46,486 nucleotides of DNA, taken from the NCBI GenBank assembly GCA_944347775.1, contig CALVMT010000081.1, positions 1 to 46,486 on the forward strand. Reading direction: 5' to 3'. A program made the position numbers and the translations under genes. The stretch's first letter is position 1. Each line of letters opens with the position of its first letter. The notes under the pieces are model-generated. The model did no database searches and was not told the origin of the DNA. It was given only the letters and a program-made list of their open reading frames with translations. Positions 32,560 through 41,236 of the stretch are shown in pieces. The DNA comes from an uncultured Clostridia bacterium. GTDB taxonomy: Bacteria; Bacillota; Clostridia; Christensenellales; Christensenellaceae.

Positions 32560-33360
32560 TTAATTATCATTTTGAATAGACGCAATTTCCACATTAATAC
32601 CATGATTTCTATATTGATTCAATATTTTTTCATCTGCATATTCATCAGTTATGATAAGATCAATTTCTGCTGCATCCGCAAATTTCATAAAAGCACATTT
32701 CCCAAATTTGCTGGAATCGCAAAGTAAAACAACTTCGTTTGCGCGCCTTACAAATTCTCTTTTCACCAATGCAATATTTACATCAGTATTAGTTGCGCCT
32801 TTTTCAATAGTCATTCCCTCCGCAGAAAGAAAAGCTTTATCCGCATTAATATCTTTTAAAGTATCTATTGCAGTTTGACCAAATAAACTGTTAAATTTTG
32901 ATCTCAAAAAACCTCCGGTCAATAAAATTTTTGCATCCGAATGAGAATTTAAATAATAAGCTACTTCTAAATCATTGGTAACAACAGTAATATCCGAAAT
33001 TTCAGCGATCATCATCGCCAATTCCCTCGTTGTCGTCCCAATATCTATAATAATTTTATCTCCCGGCTCTACCATTGTTGCCGCCAATTTACCTATAGCT
33101 CTTTTTTCCTCCTGATGTTCTACTAAACGCTCTGTATAAGGCAAATCAAAATTTGTCTTTTTATTACTAAGCGCCCCACCATGAGTTCGCTTCAATAAAC
33201 CGGCAAATTCCAACTCGCGCAAGTCATTACGTACTGTTGCTGGAGAAACACCAAATTCATCGCAAAGTTCAGAAACCGTTATTTTTATTCTTCGATTAAC
33301 CAAATCGACAATCAACCGTTTTCTTTCCTCCGCAAAAATATTTTCATCATTTTTACTCAA
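32560..33360 (-). CDS. DeoR/GlpR family transcriptional regulator
   Basis: 266 residues. The N-terminal helix-turn-helix reads RKRLIVDLVNRRIKITVSEL then FGVSPATVRNDLRELEFAGL (about 35-54), a textbook DeoR pattern, followed by RTHGGAL. The C-terminal part is the ISOCOT-type sugar-phosphate sensor (DIGTTTRELA, TNDLEVA, GGFLRSKFNSLFG, SAEGMTIEKGATN). It would repress nearby genes until a phosphorylated ligand binds. It is transcribed away from the asparaginase-esterase genes; inverted TATCC repeats in the shared gap are likely operators. The ligand is unknown. Confidence 0.9.
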   Translation of the reverse strand: MSKNDENIFAEERKRLIVDLVNRRIKITVSELCDEFGVSPATVRNDLRELEFAGLLKRTHGGALSNKKTNFDLPYTERLVEHQEEKRAIGKLAATMVEPGDKIIIDIGTTTRELAMMIAEISDITVVTNDLEVAYYLNSHSDAKILLTGGFLRSKFNSLFGQTAIDTLKDINADKAFLSAEGMTIEKGATNTDVNIALVKREFVRRANEVVLLCDSSKFGKCAFMKFADAAEIDLIITDEYADEKILNQYRNHGINVEIASIQNDN

Positions 33361-33442
33361 GAGAATTTATCCTCCAAATATTTCAAGCGGCATGGCCGCA
33401 TTTTTTACTATATAATATTTTACCATAAATACACTCAAAAAC

Positions 33443-33532
33443 ATATCCATATCCGTAATCAATTTTATTAGAATAAATATTTTAAAAATATATTCCCATA
33501 ATCGGATATTTTAACTATCCATATGTTATACT
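33443..33532 (+). promoter_or_regulatory. Divergent control region with repeated ATATCC motifs
   Basis: ATATCC is tandemly repeated at 33443-33454, and an inverted pair GGATA-TTTTAAC-TATCC lies at 33504-33520. The latter sits just before a TATACT -10 box (33527-33532) for the asparaginase gene. The spacing suits a repressor such as the adjacent DeoR protein. The -35 box is weak. Confidence 0.55.
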
Positions 33533-33563
33533 GAAAAAAATCCTTTTGGAGTTAACTTGAGTT

Positions 33564-34562
33564 ATGAAAAAAGTTCTTTTAATTGCTACTGGCGGTACCA
33601 TTGCTTCAAAACCAACCAGATCTGGTTTGGCTCCACAGATTTCTTCGGAAGAAATAATTAATTTTGTCCCGGAAGCAGCTAAAATATGTCAAATTTCAAC
33701 ATTACAACTTTTTAATTTAGACAGTACAAACATCAATTACATTCATTGGCAAAAAATAGCTCAATGTATTAAAAAAAATTACTCATATTATGATGGCTTT
33801 GTCATTACGCACGGCACAGATACAATGGCTTATTCTGTAGCAGCAATATCTTATTTAATTCAAAACAGCCCTAAACCTATTGTATTTACAGGATCTCAAA
33901 AGTCTATCTATGAAAGAGATACTGATGCTCGGAATAATTTACTCAACGCATTTGTTTATGCTGTCGATCATCGTTCTTGCGGTGTACATTTAGTATTCGA
34001 CAATCGGGTAATTTTAGGTACGAGAGCAAGAAAAATCCGAACAAAAAGTTATAATGCATTTTCTAGTATTGATTACCCCGAAATTGCAATATTTCGTGAT
34101 CATCGTTTAATTTTTTATATAGAAGAAACCGTAAAAAGCAAATATCCCGATTTTTATACTACATTAAGCCCTACGGTTTTTGTCCTTAAACTGATTCCCG
34201 GGCTTGACACAAATATTTTTGAATATTTAATTATGCATTACGATGCAATTATTATTGAAAGTTTTGGTGTCGGTGGATTACCTTGTTACGAGAACGAAAA
34301 TTTTTTAGACAAGATTAAGCTTTTTTTATCTGCGGGAAAAACTATTGTGATGGCTACTCAGGTTCCTTATGAAGGTAGTGATATGGGAATTTACCAAGTC
34401 GGTTACCGACTAAAAGAAGAATATGAACTGATCGAAGCATATACGATGACATTGGAATCTGTTGTGACAAAAATGATGTGGATATTAGCTCAAACAAAGG
34501 ATCGTAATAAAATACGTTCTTTATTTTATACGTCGATACAAAAAGATATCCTTATCCCTTAA
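33564..34562 (+). CDS. Type I L-asparaginase
   Basis: 332 residues. The two catalytic threonines are in LIATGGTIAS (about 6-15) and THGTDTMAYS (about 86-95), with the usual Lys region (VFTGSQKS) and YERDTDARNN following. No signal peptide is present, so it is the cytoplasmic AnsA-like type rather than the periplasmic high-affinity type. It converts asparagine to aspartate and ammonia. GGAG lies 12 bases before the ATG. It diverges from deoR and is followed after 86 bases by an esterase pair. Aspartate could feed fumarate production, but no aspartase is seen here. Confidence 0.92.
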   Translation: MKKVLLIATGGTIASKPTRSGLAPQISSEEIINFVPEAAKICQISTLQLFNLDSTNINYIHWQKIAQCIKKNYSYYDGFVITHGTDTMAYSVAAISYLIQNSPKPIVFTGSQKSIYERDTDARNNLLNAFVYAVDHRSCGVHLVFDNRVILGTRARKIRTKSYNAFSSIDYPEIAIFRDHRLIFYIEETVKSKYPDFYTTLSPTVFVLKLIPGLDTNIFEYLIMHYDAIIIESFGVGGLPCYENENFLDKIKLFLSAGKTIVMATQVPYEGSDMGIYQVGYRLKEEYELIEAYTMTLESVVTKMMWILAQTKDRNKIRSLFYTSIQKDILIP

Positions 34563-34648
34563 TTTAAAATTTTGACCAAAAAAAATTAAAAGGAATTTAT
34601 TTATACAAATCGAATTAATAAACAGAAATAAAATATAAGGAGGAAAAT

Positions 34649-35448
34649 ATGGCTATCTTAGAACTCACATTTCGCGCAGAATCCCTTGACTTTGATCAAA
34701 ATGTCATGGTAATTTTACCTGAGCCCGAAAACCTCGGACTTGCAAAAAAAGCAACGCTTTTGACGGTGCTTTTCCAGTATTATATTTGCTCCATGGTTAT
34801 TCCGATGACCATAGCTCTTGGCTTCGTCGAAGCAGTGTTGAACGATACATGACAGTGGATTCTTCTCGCCCTATGGTATGCATATGCCCGTCAGTTCAAA
34901 ATTCATTTTATACCGATATGGAATACGGTTGGAAATATTTTACTTACCTGACAGAAGAACTTCCAGAATTACTTTCCCGCTGGATACGAATATCTACTCA
35001 ACCAAAGGATACTTTTATTGCAGGCCTTTCTATGGGTGGATACGGAGCATTTAAAATTGCATTTTCCTATCCGGAACGTTTTGCTGCTGCCGCAAGTTTC
35101 TCAGGTGTATTAGACATCGTTAAAAGCGGAAAAGACAATGATCAAAAAGACAACGCGGTATACAATGTTTTCGGTATGAAGCGCAGTGAGTTAAGCGGAA
35201 CACAACACGATCTATATTATTTATTAGATCAAGCCATTGCCAGCGGAAAAAAATTGCCCAAGCTTTACTCTTCTTGCGGAACCAAGGATTCTCTATACAA
35301 AAATAACCTTGCTTTTAGAGATTATATTCGGCAAAAAAATATTGATTATACTTATTCCGAAAAAGAGGGTTTAGCTCATGAATGGGCTTTTTGGGATAGT
35401 GAAATTAAAAAACTTTTAAATTGGTTACCTATTCAAGAAAATAAGTAA
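34649..35448 (+). pseudogene. EstA-like esterase split by a -1 frameshift at a seven-A run
   Basis: An esterase of the EstA/FrmB alpha/beta-hydrolase family starts at 34649 with a strong AAGGAGG (MAILELTFRAESLDFDQNV) and reads to the run of seven A at 34744-34750. From there the homologous frame is the -1 frame: AFDGAFPVLYLLHGYSDDHS, then GLSMGGYGAF (nucleophile Ser), GTKDSLY (Asp) and EGLAHEWAFW (His). Adding one A restores a full product of about 266 residues, matching the intact neighbour (256). In the first frame translation stops at 34852. The site also fits the slippery heptamer A-AAA-AAA, so slippage could still make active enzyme; a sequencing error is also possible. It is the upstream copy of a tandem duplication. 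Confidence 0.85.
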
Positions 35449-35467
35449 AAGGAGGAAAATCTATACT

Positions 35468-36238
35468 ATGTCGCTAGGTTCATTATATTTTTATTCTGAT
35501 GTTTTACATTCTTCTCAAAAAGTAAATATCCTTTTACCCGAACCACGTACAATATATCCGCATAAAAAAGAAGATATGGAGATTCTTTATTTGTTACATG
35601 GTATGCAAGGTAGTGCACACTCCTGGGTTTCCTCTAGTTCTGTAGAACGATATCTATATGAATCCGGCCGAAATATGGCCATCATTATACCAACTATGAA
35701 ATCCAATTTTTATACAGACCATAAAATCGGTGATGCATATTTTACCTATATTGGTGAGGAATTACCAAAAATTATCAGAAGTTATCTACACGTTTCTCAT
35801 CAAAGGGATCAAACCTACGTTGCAGGATTATCTATGGGGGGATACGGTGCAATAAAATTAGCGTTGAGTTATCCGGAGCAATTTAAAATGGCCGCCTCTT
35901 TTTCCGGCGCGCTGGGGATGGAAAATACTATGGAGCGTGCCGCTTCAGAGAACGAACACTATTTGTTTAATTTTATCTATGGATCTTTAAAGGAATATAT
36001 CAATTCACCGAATGATACTACCTATTTATTAAATAAATGCGCTAAAAACAGTCGTATGCTGCCAAAATTGTATATTTCATGTGGAACGGCAGACAATTTA
36101 TTTTCGGCTAACAAACAATTTGCCGAAAAGGCCCTTAACTTAGGTTATCAAGTTAAATTCCACGTTGAAAAAGAAATGGGGCATGCATGGCGTTTTTGGG
36201 ATTTAGAAGTTGAAAAATTACTGCGAACTCTTTTATAA
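35468..36238 (+). CDS. EstA-like alpha/beta-hydrolase esterase
   Basis: 256 residues, the length of tributyrin-esterase-like EstA. It keeps the HG oxyanion motif in ILYLLHGMQGSAHSW, the nucleophile elbow GLSMGGYGAI (Ser near 119), GTADNLF for the acid, and MGHAWRFWD for the histidine. It has no signal peptide, so it acts inside the cell, probably removing short acyl groups. It is a paralogue of the frameshifted gene 19 bases upstream and is preceded by AAGGAGG about 13 bases before its ATG. It ends at a strong bidirectional terminator. Confidence 0.9.
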   Translation: MSLGSLYFYSDVLHSSQKVNILLPEPRTIYPHKKEDMEILYLLHGMQGSAHSWVSSSSVERYLYESGRNMAIIIPTMKSNFYTDHKIGDAYFTYIGEELPKIIRSYLHVSHQRDQTYVAGLSMGGYGAIKLALSYPEQFKMAASFSGALGMENTMERAASENEHYLFNFIYGSLKEYINSPNDTTYLLNKCAKNSRMLPKLYISCGTADNLFSANKQFAEKALNLGYQVKFHVEKEMGHAWRFWDLEVEKLLRTLL

Positions 36239-36261
36239 TTGCTTTTAAATATAGAAACAAA

Positions 36262-36297
36262 AATAAAAGAGATGCTTTTAAAAGCATCTCTTTTATT
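36262..36297. terminator. Bidirectional terminator between esterase and dnaJ
   Basis: A perfect 36-base palindrome (arms AAAAGAGATGCTTTT and AAAAGCATCTCTTTT plus AAT/ATT ends) serves both convergent units; it overlaps the last codons of dnaJ by a few bases. Confidence 0.88.
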
Positions 36298-37387
36298 TTC
36301 TGAAAAGTCCTTTAGAACGTTTCTCTGGCCTTTCAAAGCCTTCTAATTCCGCAATTAATTCTTTCTGACGTTCAGTTAATTTGCGAGGAATTTCTACATT
36401 TACTTTTACAAATAAATCCCCTTTACGATCTTGTCTTAAGTATTTTATTCCCTTCTCGCGTAATCTAAATACTGTTCCTGTTTGCGTTCCCGCCGGCATT
36501 TTATATTTTACTTCTCCTTCCAAAGTCGGTACTTGAAGTTCACATCCCAATGCTGCCTGACCAAAACTAACAGGCAAATCTAAATATAAATCCGCGCCTT
36601 CCCTTTTAAATTTCTTATGAGGCTTAACTCGTATATAAATAAGCAAAGCTCCTGCTTCTGCGCCTTGATCCCCGGCATTCCCTTGGCCATATAAAGTCAA
36701 GGTTTGGCCATCGTTAATCCCAGCAGGAATATTAATACTAATTACCCGTTTTTTTATTACTTTACCGGTACCTGCGCATACTTGACAGGGATCATCAATA
36801 ATCTCCCCTGTACCGCCACACTGCTGGCATGTAGTAATATTCATAAAACCACCCATCGAACGTCGGATCTGGCCGCTGCCACCACATGTCGGGCAAGTCC
36901 TTTTTCCTGTTCCTTTTTTAGCACCACTGCCACCGCAAGCTTCACACTCTTCATAACGGTTAATCGTAATATCCTTTTTGACACCAAATGCCGCTTCTTC
37001 AAATTCAATTCGAATTGAAGTTTCTATATCCGCCCCTCTGGCTGGGCCACGTCGTCTAGCTCCTCCTCCGCCAAAAAAGCTTTCAAATATATCTTCAAAT
37101 CCACTAAAGCCTCCGCCAAAACCACCGAAGCCGCTATACCCAGCGTTTGCTCCTCCGGTTCCATCAAATGCACCAGAGCCAAATTGATCATATTGCGCTC
37201 TTTTTTGATCATCGGATAAGACTTGATATGCTTCATTAACTTCCTTAAATTTTTGAGCCGCATTTTCATCATCTCTATTAAGATCAGGATGGTATTTTTT
37301 CGCTAGTTGTCGGTATGCCTTCTTTATTTCTTCCGCAGATGCATTTCGCTCAACACCCAGTGTTTTATAATAATCTTTATTTGCCAA
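36293..37387 (-). CDS. dnaJ: Chaperone DnaJ (Hsp40)
   Basis: 364 residues with all DnaJ type I parts in order: J-domain with the HPD motif ([12 protein letters not shown], about 30-41), a Gly/Phe-rich linker ([20 protein letters not shown]), four zinc repeats ([32 protein letters not shown]), and a C-terminal substrate-binding part. It activates DnaK ATPase and delivers unfolded clients. It lies after dnaK on the same strand, 99 bases away, with a strong hairpin in between that may lower its expression. Confidence 0.97.
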   Translation of the reverse strand: MANKDYYKTLGVERNASAEEIKKAYRQLAKKYHPDLNRDDENAAQKFKEVNEAYQVLSDDQKRAQYDQFGSGAFDGTGGANAGYSGFGGFGGGFSGFEDIFESFFGGGGARRRGPARGADIETSIRIEFEEAAFGVKKDITINRYEECEACGGSGAKKGTGKRTCPTCGGSGQIRRSMGGFMNITTCQQCGGTGEIIDDPCQVCAGTGKVIKKRVISINIPAGINDGQTLTLYGQGNAGDQGAEAGALLIYIRVKPHKKFKREGADLYLDLPVSFGQAALGCELQVPTLEGEVKYKMPAGTQTGTVFRLREKGIKYLRQDRKGDLFVKVNVEIPRKLTERQKELIAELEGFERPEKRSKGLFRK

Positions 37388-37428
37388 GTTTCATTCCGCC
37401 TTTATACTCTACTTTTATTCTAATCACA

Positions 37429-37458
37429 GAAAAGAAGGCGATTTTTCGCCTTCTTTTC
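37429..37458. terminator. Hairpin in the dnaK-dnaJ gap
   Basis: A 13-bp stem (GAAAAGAAGGCGA with TCGCCTTCTTTTC) with loop TTTT, about 30 bases after the dnaK stop. No long T-run follows on the minus strand, so it may act as a partial terminator or protect the upstream mRNA end. Confidence 0.7.
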
Positions 37459-37486
37459 CCGCTTAAGCAAAGCGACTTAACATTCT

Positions 37487-39334
37487 TTATTTTTTATCGT
37501 TTTCATCTACGACTTCATAATCTGCATCAACAACATTATCTTTTTGATTGGAAGATTGCTGCTGTGCTCCATTACTTGTGTTTGCAGCATTTTGTGCATT
37601 AGCAGTTGTGCTATATGCCTTTCCAAACACCTCGTAAGATACACTGGTGAGCGCTTCAGTCGCTGCCTTTATCGCTGAAGAATCAGTTCCTTCTAACGCT
37701 TTTTTCAAATCGCTAACTTTTTCCTCAATGGATTTCTTGTCAGCTTCACTAATTTTATCACCTAAATCTTTCACTGTCTTTTCAGTCTGATAGACAATAG
37801 AATCAGCATTATTTCTAATTTCTATTTCTTCCTTACGCTTTTTATCTTCTTCAGCATATTGTTCAGCTTCTTTTACTGCCTTATCAATGTCAGCATCAGA
37901 TAAGTTCGTAGACGCCGTAATCGTAATGTTCTGCTCGTTACCCGTTCCCAAATCTTTTGCAGAGACATGTACGATACCATTCGCATCAATATCAAAAGTA
38001 ACTTCAATCTGCGGAACACCTCTGGGTGCAGGGGGAATTCCCGTCAAATTAAACCGACCTAAAGTCTTATTATATTGTGCCATTTCTCTTTCGCCCTGTA
38101 AGACATGGATCTCAACACTGGTCTGCCCATCTGCAGCAGTTGAAAATACCTGGCTTTTCTTAGTAGGAATCGTTGTATTTCTTTCAATCAATTTTGTGCA
38201 TACACCACCCAATGTCTCAATTCCTAAAGATAATGGTGTAACGTCTAACAACAAAACGTCTTTTACTTCCCCGCTTAATACTCCACCCTGGATTGCCGCG
38301 CCAATTGCTACACATTCATCCGGGTTAATTCCCTTATACGGATCATGGCCGGTCAGTTCTTTTACTTTGTCCTGTACAGCAGGAATACGTGTGGATCCGC
38401 CTACCAATACAACTTTATCCAAGTCAGAAGCTTTAAGCCCTGCATCACGCAATGCATTTTGCACAGGAACTTCAGTTGCCTTTACCAAATCTTCTGTCAA
38501 TTTATTAAATTGGGCTCTCGTTAGCGTCAAATCCAAATGTTTCGGCCCACTTGCATCCATCGTAATAAAAGGAAGGTTAATATTGCTCTGCATTACTCCA
38601 GAAAGGTCAATTTTTGCCTTTTCTGCCGCCTCTTTCAGTCTCTGCATAGCTGCGCTATCCTTAGAAAGATCAATACCTTGTTCCTTTCTAAATTCCTCAA
38701 CCATCCAATTAACAATTCGTTCGTCAAAATCATCGCCGCCCAAATGTGTATTACCATTTGTTGCCAAAACCTCAATAACGTCATCCGCTATGTCCAATAT
38801 AGACACATCAAATGTTCCACCGCCCAAGTCGTAGACCAAAATTTTCTGGTTTACATCTTTATCTAACCCATAAGCCAATGCAGCAGCTGTCGGTTCATTA
38901 ATAATTCTCAGTACTTCCAATCCAGCTATTTTCCCAGCGTCCTTTGTTGCTTGCCGCTGTGCATCGTTAAAATAAGCAGGTACCGTAATTACTGCTTGAG
39001 TTACTTTCTCTCCAAGATAACTTTCCGCATCAGCTTTTAATTTTGCCAAAATCATTGCTGAAATTTCCTGAGGAGAATAGGATTTATCGCCGATGTGAAC
39101 TTTTTTATTTGTACCCATATCCCTCTTAATTGAGGAAATCGTATTTTCGTGATTTGTTACCGCCTGACGTTTTGCAATTTGTCCTACCAAGCGTTCTCCT
39201 GTTTTTGTAAATGCAACAACAGAAGATGTTGTTCTCGCTCCCTCCGCATTAGGAATAACAACCGGCTCTCCGCCTTCCATTACAGCCATGCAACTATTTG
39301 TTGTACCTAAGTCGATACCGATAATTCTGCTCAT
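37487..39334 (-). CDS. dnaK: Chaperone DnaK (Hsp70)
   Basis: 615 residues, normal for Gram-positive DnaK. The N-terminal ATPase part has [29 protein letters not shown] and [13 protein letters not shown]. The linker [16 protein letters not shown] leads into the peptide-binding part ([21 protein letters not shown]), followed by a helical lid and a low-complexity tail ([19 protein letters not shown]) ending in acidic [11 protein letters not shown]. It folds and holds client proteins with DnaJ and GrpE. It is in the heat-shock operon after grpE, 36 bases away, with its own AGGAGG, so expression is under HrcA. Confidence 0.98.
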   Translation of the reverse strand: MSRIIGIDLGTTNSCMAVMEGGEPVVIPNAEGARTTSSVVAFTKTGERLVGQIAKRQAVTNHENTISSIKRDMGTNKKVHIGDKSYSPQEISAMILAKLKADAESYLGEKVTQAVITVPAYFNDAQRQATKDAGKIAGLEVLRIINEPTAAALAYGLDKDVNQKILVYDLGGGTFDVSILDIADDVIEVLATNGNTHLGGDDFDERIVNWMVEEFRKEQGIDLSKDSAAMQRLKEAAEKAKIDLSGVMQSNINLPFITMDASGPKHLDLTLTRAQFNKLTEDLVKATEVPVQNALRDAGLKASDLDKVVLVGGSTRIPAVQDKVKELTGHDPYKGINPDECVAIGAAIQGGVLSGEVKDVLLLDVTPLSLGIETLGGVCTKLIERNTTIPTKKSQVFSTAADGQTSVEIHVLQGEREMAQYNKTLGRFNLTGIPPAPRGVPQIEVTFDIDANGIVHVSAKDLGTGNEQNITITASTNLSDADIDKAVKEAEQYAEEDKKRKEEIEIRNNADSIVYQTEKTVKDLGDKISEADKKSIEEKVSDLKKALEGTDSSAIKAATEALTSVSYEVFGKAYSTTANAQNAANTSNGAQQQSSNQKDNVVDADYEVVDENDKK

Positions 39335-39370
39335 ATTATCCTCCTTAATATATAGAAACTTTTTTAATAT

Positions 39371-39925
39371 TTATTTAACAACCACAACTAAACTATGGCG
39401 CAATACCTGTTCTTTTGTACGATATCCTTTTTGTAAAACAGTTCGTACAGTGCCACTTTTTTCCTCACCTTCAGGCTCCACCTGCATTATTGCATTATGC
39501 AAGTTAGGATTAAAGGCTATACCTTCTGCTTCTATTTCCTCAATCCCCATCTCAGTGAATATTCCCACAAGCTGTTTATAAACTTTCTCAATGCCTTCTT
39601 TTAATGAAGAATTCTCTTCAGCCGCTGTTAATGCACGTTCCAAATTATCCAATACAGGGAAAAATCTGGAAGCCGTATTCATCCGCTCATCTACTCTGGC
39701 TTTGGCAACAGCTTGTTCATTTCTCCGCTTAAAGTTTTCGAAATTAGCTCTTTCTCTTAATAACGCATCTAAATATTCATCTCGTTGTTGCTCTGCTTGT
39801 TTCAGCAATCCTTGTGTAGCATCTTCTTCCACATTATCTTGCTCTTGCACATTGGCTTTTTCATTATCCTTAAGCGTTTCTTCTTCCATCTTTATTTTTT
39901 CCTTTTTTTTATTTTCCTTTGCCAT
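39371..39925 (-). CDS. grpE: Nucleotide exchange factor GrpE
   Basis: 184 residues from MAKENKKKEK; GGGAG stands five bases before this ATG, while longer starts would extend into hrcA. A lysine- and glutamate-rich coiled-coil N-terminus is followed by the GrpE core (RERANFENFKRRNEQAVAKA, VLDNLERALTA, IEEIEAEGIAFNPNLHNAIM) and a short beta domain (GYRTKEQVLRHSLVVV). It opens DnaK to release ADP. It overlaps hrcA by 17 bases, so the two are coupled. Confidence 0.96.
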   Translation of the reverse strand: MAKENKKKEKIKMEEETLKDNEKANVQEQDNVEEDATQGLLKQAEQQRDEYLDALLRERANFENFKRRNEQAVAKARVDERMNTASRFFPVLDNLERALTAAEENSSLKEGIEKVYKQLVGIFTEMGIEEIEAEGIAFNPNLHNAIMQVEPEGEEKSGTVRTVLQKGYRTKEQVLRHSLVVVVK

Positions 39926-40997
39926 TGTTACTCCCATATCCATTATTTTCATAATTATTGTCTTCCGGTTCCAAGCTATGCATAAATATTTCATTCATAC
40001 TAGAGCTCATACAATGGAGCACGGAAAGAATTCGCGCATAATCCATTCTTGTCGGACCAATCACTCCAAATGTACCTATCTTTTCATTACTGATGCGATA
40101 TGTTGCAGTAATTACACTCATATTTTTCAACTCTGGAATTGCGTTTTCCCTGCCAATACGAATGGTAAACTCCATATCGTTATTCGCTGCTAAAATTTTA
40201 TACAACGTATCCTTTGTTTCCAACAACGCAAGAAATCGTTTTGCTTTATCAACATTCTGATATTCAGGGTGATTAAATATATTTTTTGCACCACCCAAAA
40301 CCACATCTTTTCCTGCCTGTGCATGCAAATTTTTCAATACTGCACCTAAAAGCTGCTCTGCAAATACTTTATGCTCTTTAAGATCGCCTTTTGCAAAATA
40401 CTTTACTTGTTTCATCGCCTCTTCCAGTCGTTTGTTTACTACTAATTCAGTCAACCAATTTGAGATGTTTTCCAGATGGGAGTCTTCCATTTCCGAAGGG
40501 ACGGTAATCAAAACATCTTTTACAGTTCCTGTATTAAAAATCAAAACAACCAAAGCTTTATTTAAAGAAATTTTAACAATTTGTATACGCTTAATTTCTG
40601 TCTTTTCTAATTGCGGAACCAAAACCAAAGAGGTTAGGTTTGTCATTTCTGAAAGAACTTGCGCAGTTGCTTCAATCACATTATTGACCTGATTCACCTT
40701 TGTATTCAAATAATGTTGTAAAAACTCAATTTCCTCCGCGTTTAATGTAGAAACATTCATTAAGGTATCAACATATAAGCGATAAGCTTTGTCTGACGGT
40801 GTACGTCCTGCTGAAGTATGAGGCTGCTCTAAATACCCTTCTTCTTCCAGATCCGCCATTTCATTTCTAATCGTGGCCGGACTAATATGCATATCTTCAC
40901 GTTTTGCAAGGGTTCTGGAACCTACAGGAGTTCCCGTCATGATATAATCATCGATAATGGCTTTTAAAATCATTAATTTTCTCTTAGAAATACTCAT
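39909..40997 (-). CDS. hrcA: Heat-inducible repressor HrcA
   Basis: 362 residues from MSISKRKLMIL, chosen because AAGGAGGGG precedes it. The N-terminal winged helix (RKLMILKAIIDDYI, then PATIRNEMADLEEEGYL, about 42-58) and a GAF-like middle part are typical. HrcA dimers bind CIRCE and repress the operon until GroE is titrated by unfolded proteins. A CIRCE element lies 26 bases upstream of its ATG. The C-terminal tail (NNYENNGYGSNNGKGK) is unusually Asn/Gly-rich and is encoded where grpE overlaps. Confidence 0.96.
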   Translation of the reverse strand: MSISKRKLMILKAIIDDYIMTGTPVGSRTLAKREDMHISPATIRNEMADLEEEGYLEQPHTSAGRTPSDKAYRLYVDTLMNVSTLNAEEIEFLQHYLNTKVNQVNNVIEATAQVLSEMTNLTSLVLVPQLEKTEIKRIQIVKISLNKALVVLIFNTGTVKDVLITVPSEMEDSHLENISNWLTELVVNKRLEEAMKQVKYFAKGDLKEHKVFAEQLLGAVLKNLHAQAGKDVVLGGAKNIFNHPEYQNVDKAKRFLALLETKDTLYKILAANNDMEFTIRIGRENAIPELKNMSVITATYRISNEKIGTFGVIGPTRMDYARILSVLHCMSSSMNEIFMHSLEPEDNNYENNGYGSNNGKGK

Positions 40998-41022
40998 GAT
41001 ATATTCCCCTCCTTGCAAATTA

Positions 41023-41049
41023 TTAGCACTCTACAATATCGAGTGCTAA
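41023..41049 (-). promoter_or_regulatory. CIRCE operator of the heat-shock operon
   Basis: Exact TTAGCACTC-N9-GAGTGCTAA, the binding site of HrcA, between the promoter and hrcA. All nine bases of each arm match the consensus. Confidence 0.98.
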
Positions 41050-41060
41050 TTTATATAATA

Positions 41061-41089
41061 AAAATAACACTCTTTTCTCGGTTAGTCAA
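41061..41089 (-). promoter_or_regulatory. Vegetative promoter of hrcA-grpE-dnaK-dnaJ
   Basis: TTGACT (41089-41084), 17 bases, then TATTTT (41066-41061), upstream of CIRCE, so the operator would lie over the start of transcription. Confidence 0.7.
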
Positions 41090-41168
41090 TAGCATAATTA
41101 TGTATAATTCATTAACGATATATTGGATAACATCAATATTTTTACCATATTGTCAATTTTTATGTGTA

Positions 41169-41214
41169 TAAAGAAACGAGCATATGGAAAATAATCCGTA
41201 TGCTCGTTTCTTTA
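41169..41214 (-). terminator. Terminator of the transketolase gene
   Basis: A long stem with arms AAAGAAACGAGCATA and TATGCTCGTTTCTTT (16 bp plus three inner pairs) and an eight-base loop, 23 bases past the tkt stop on the minus strand. Confidence 0.85.
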
Positions 41215-41236
41215 TTAACCTAATTTACTTATCATA

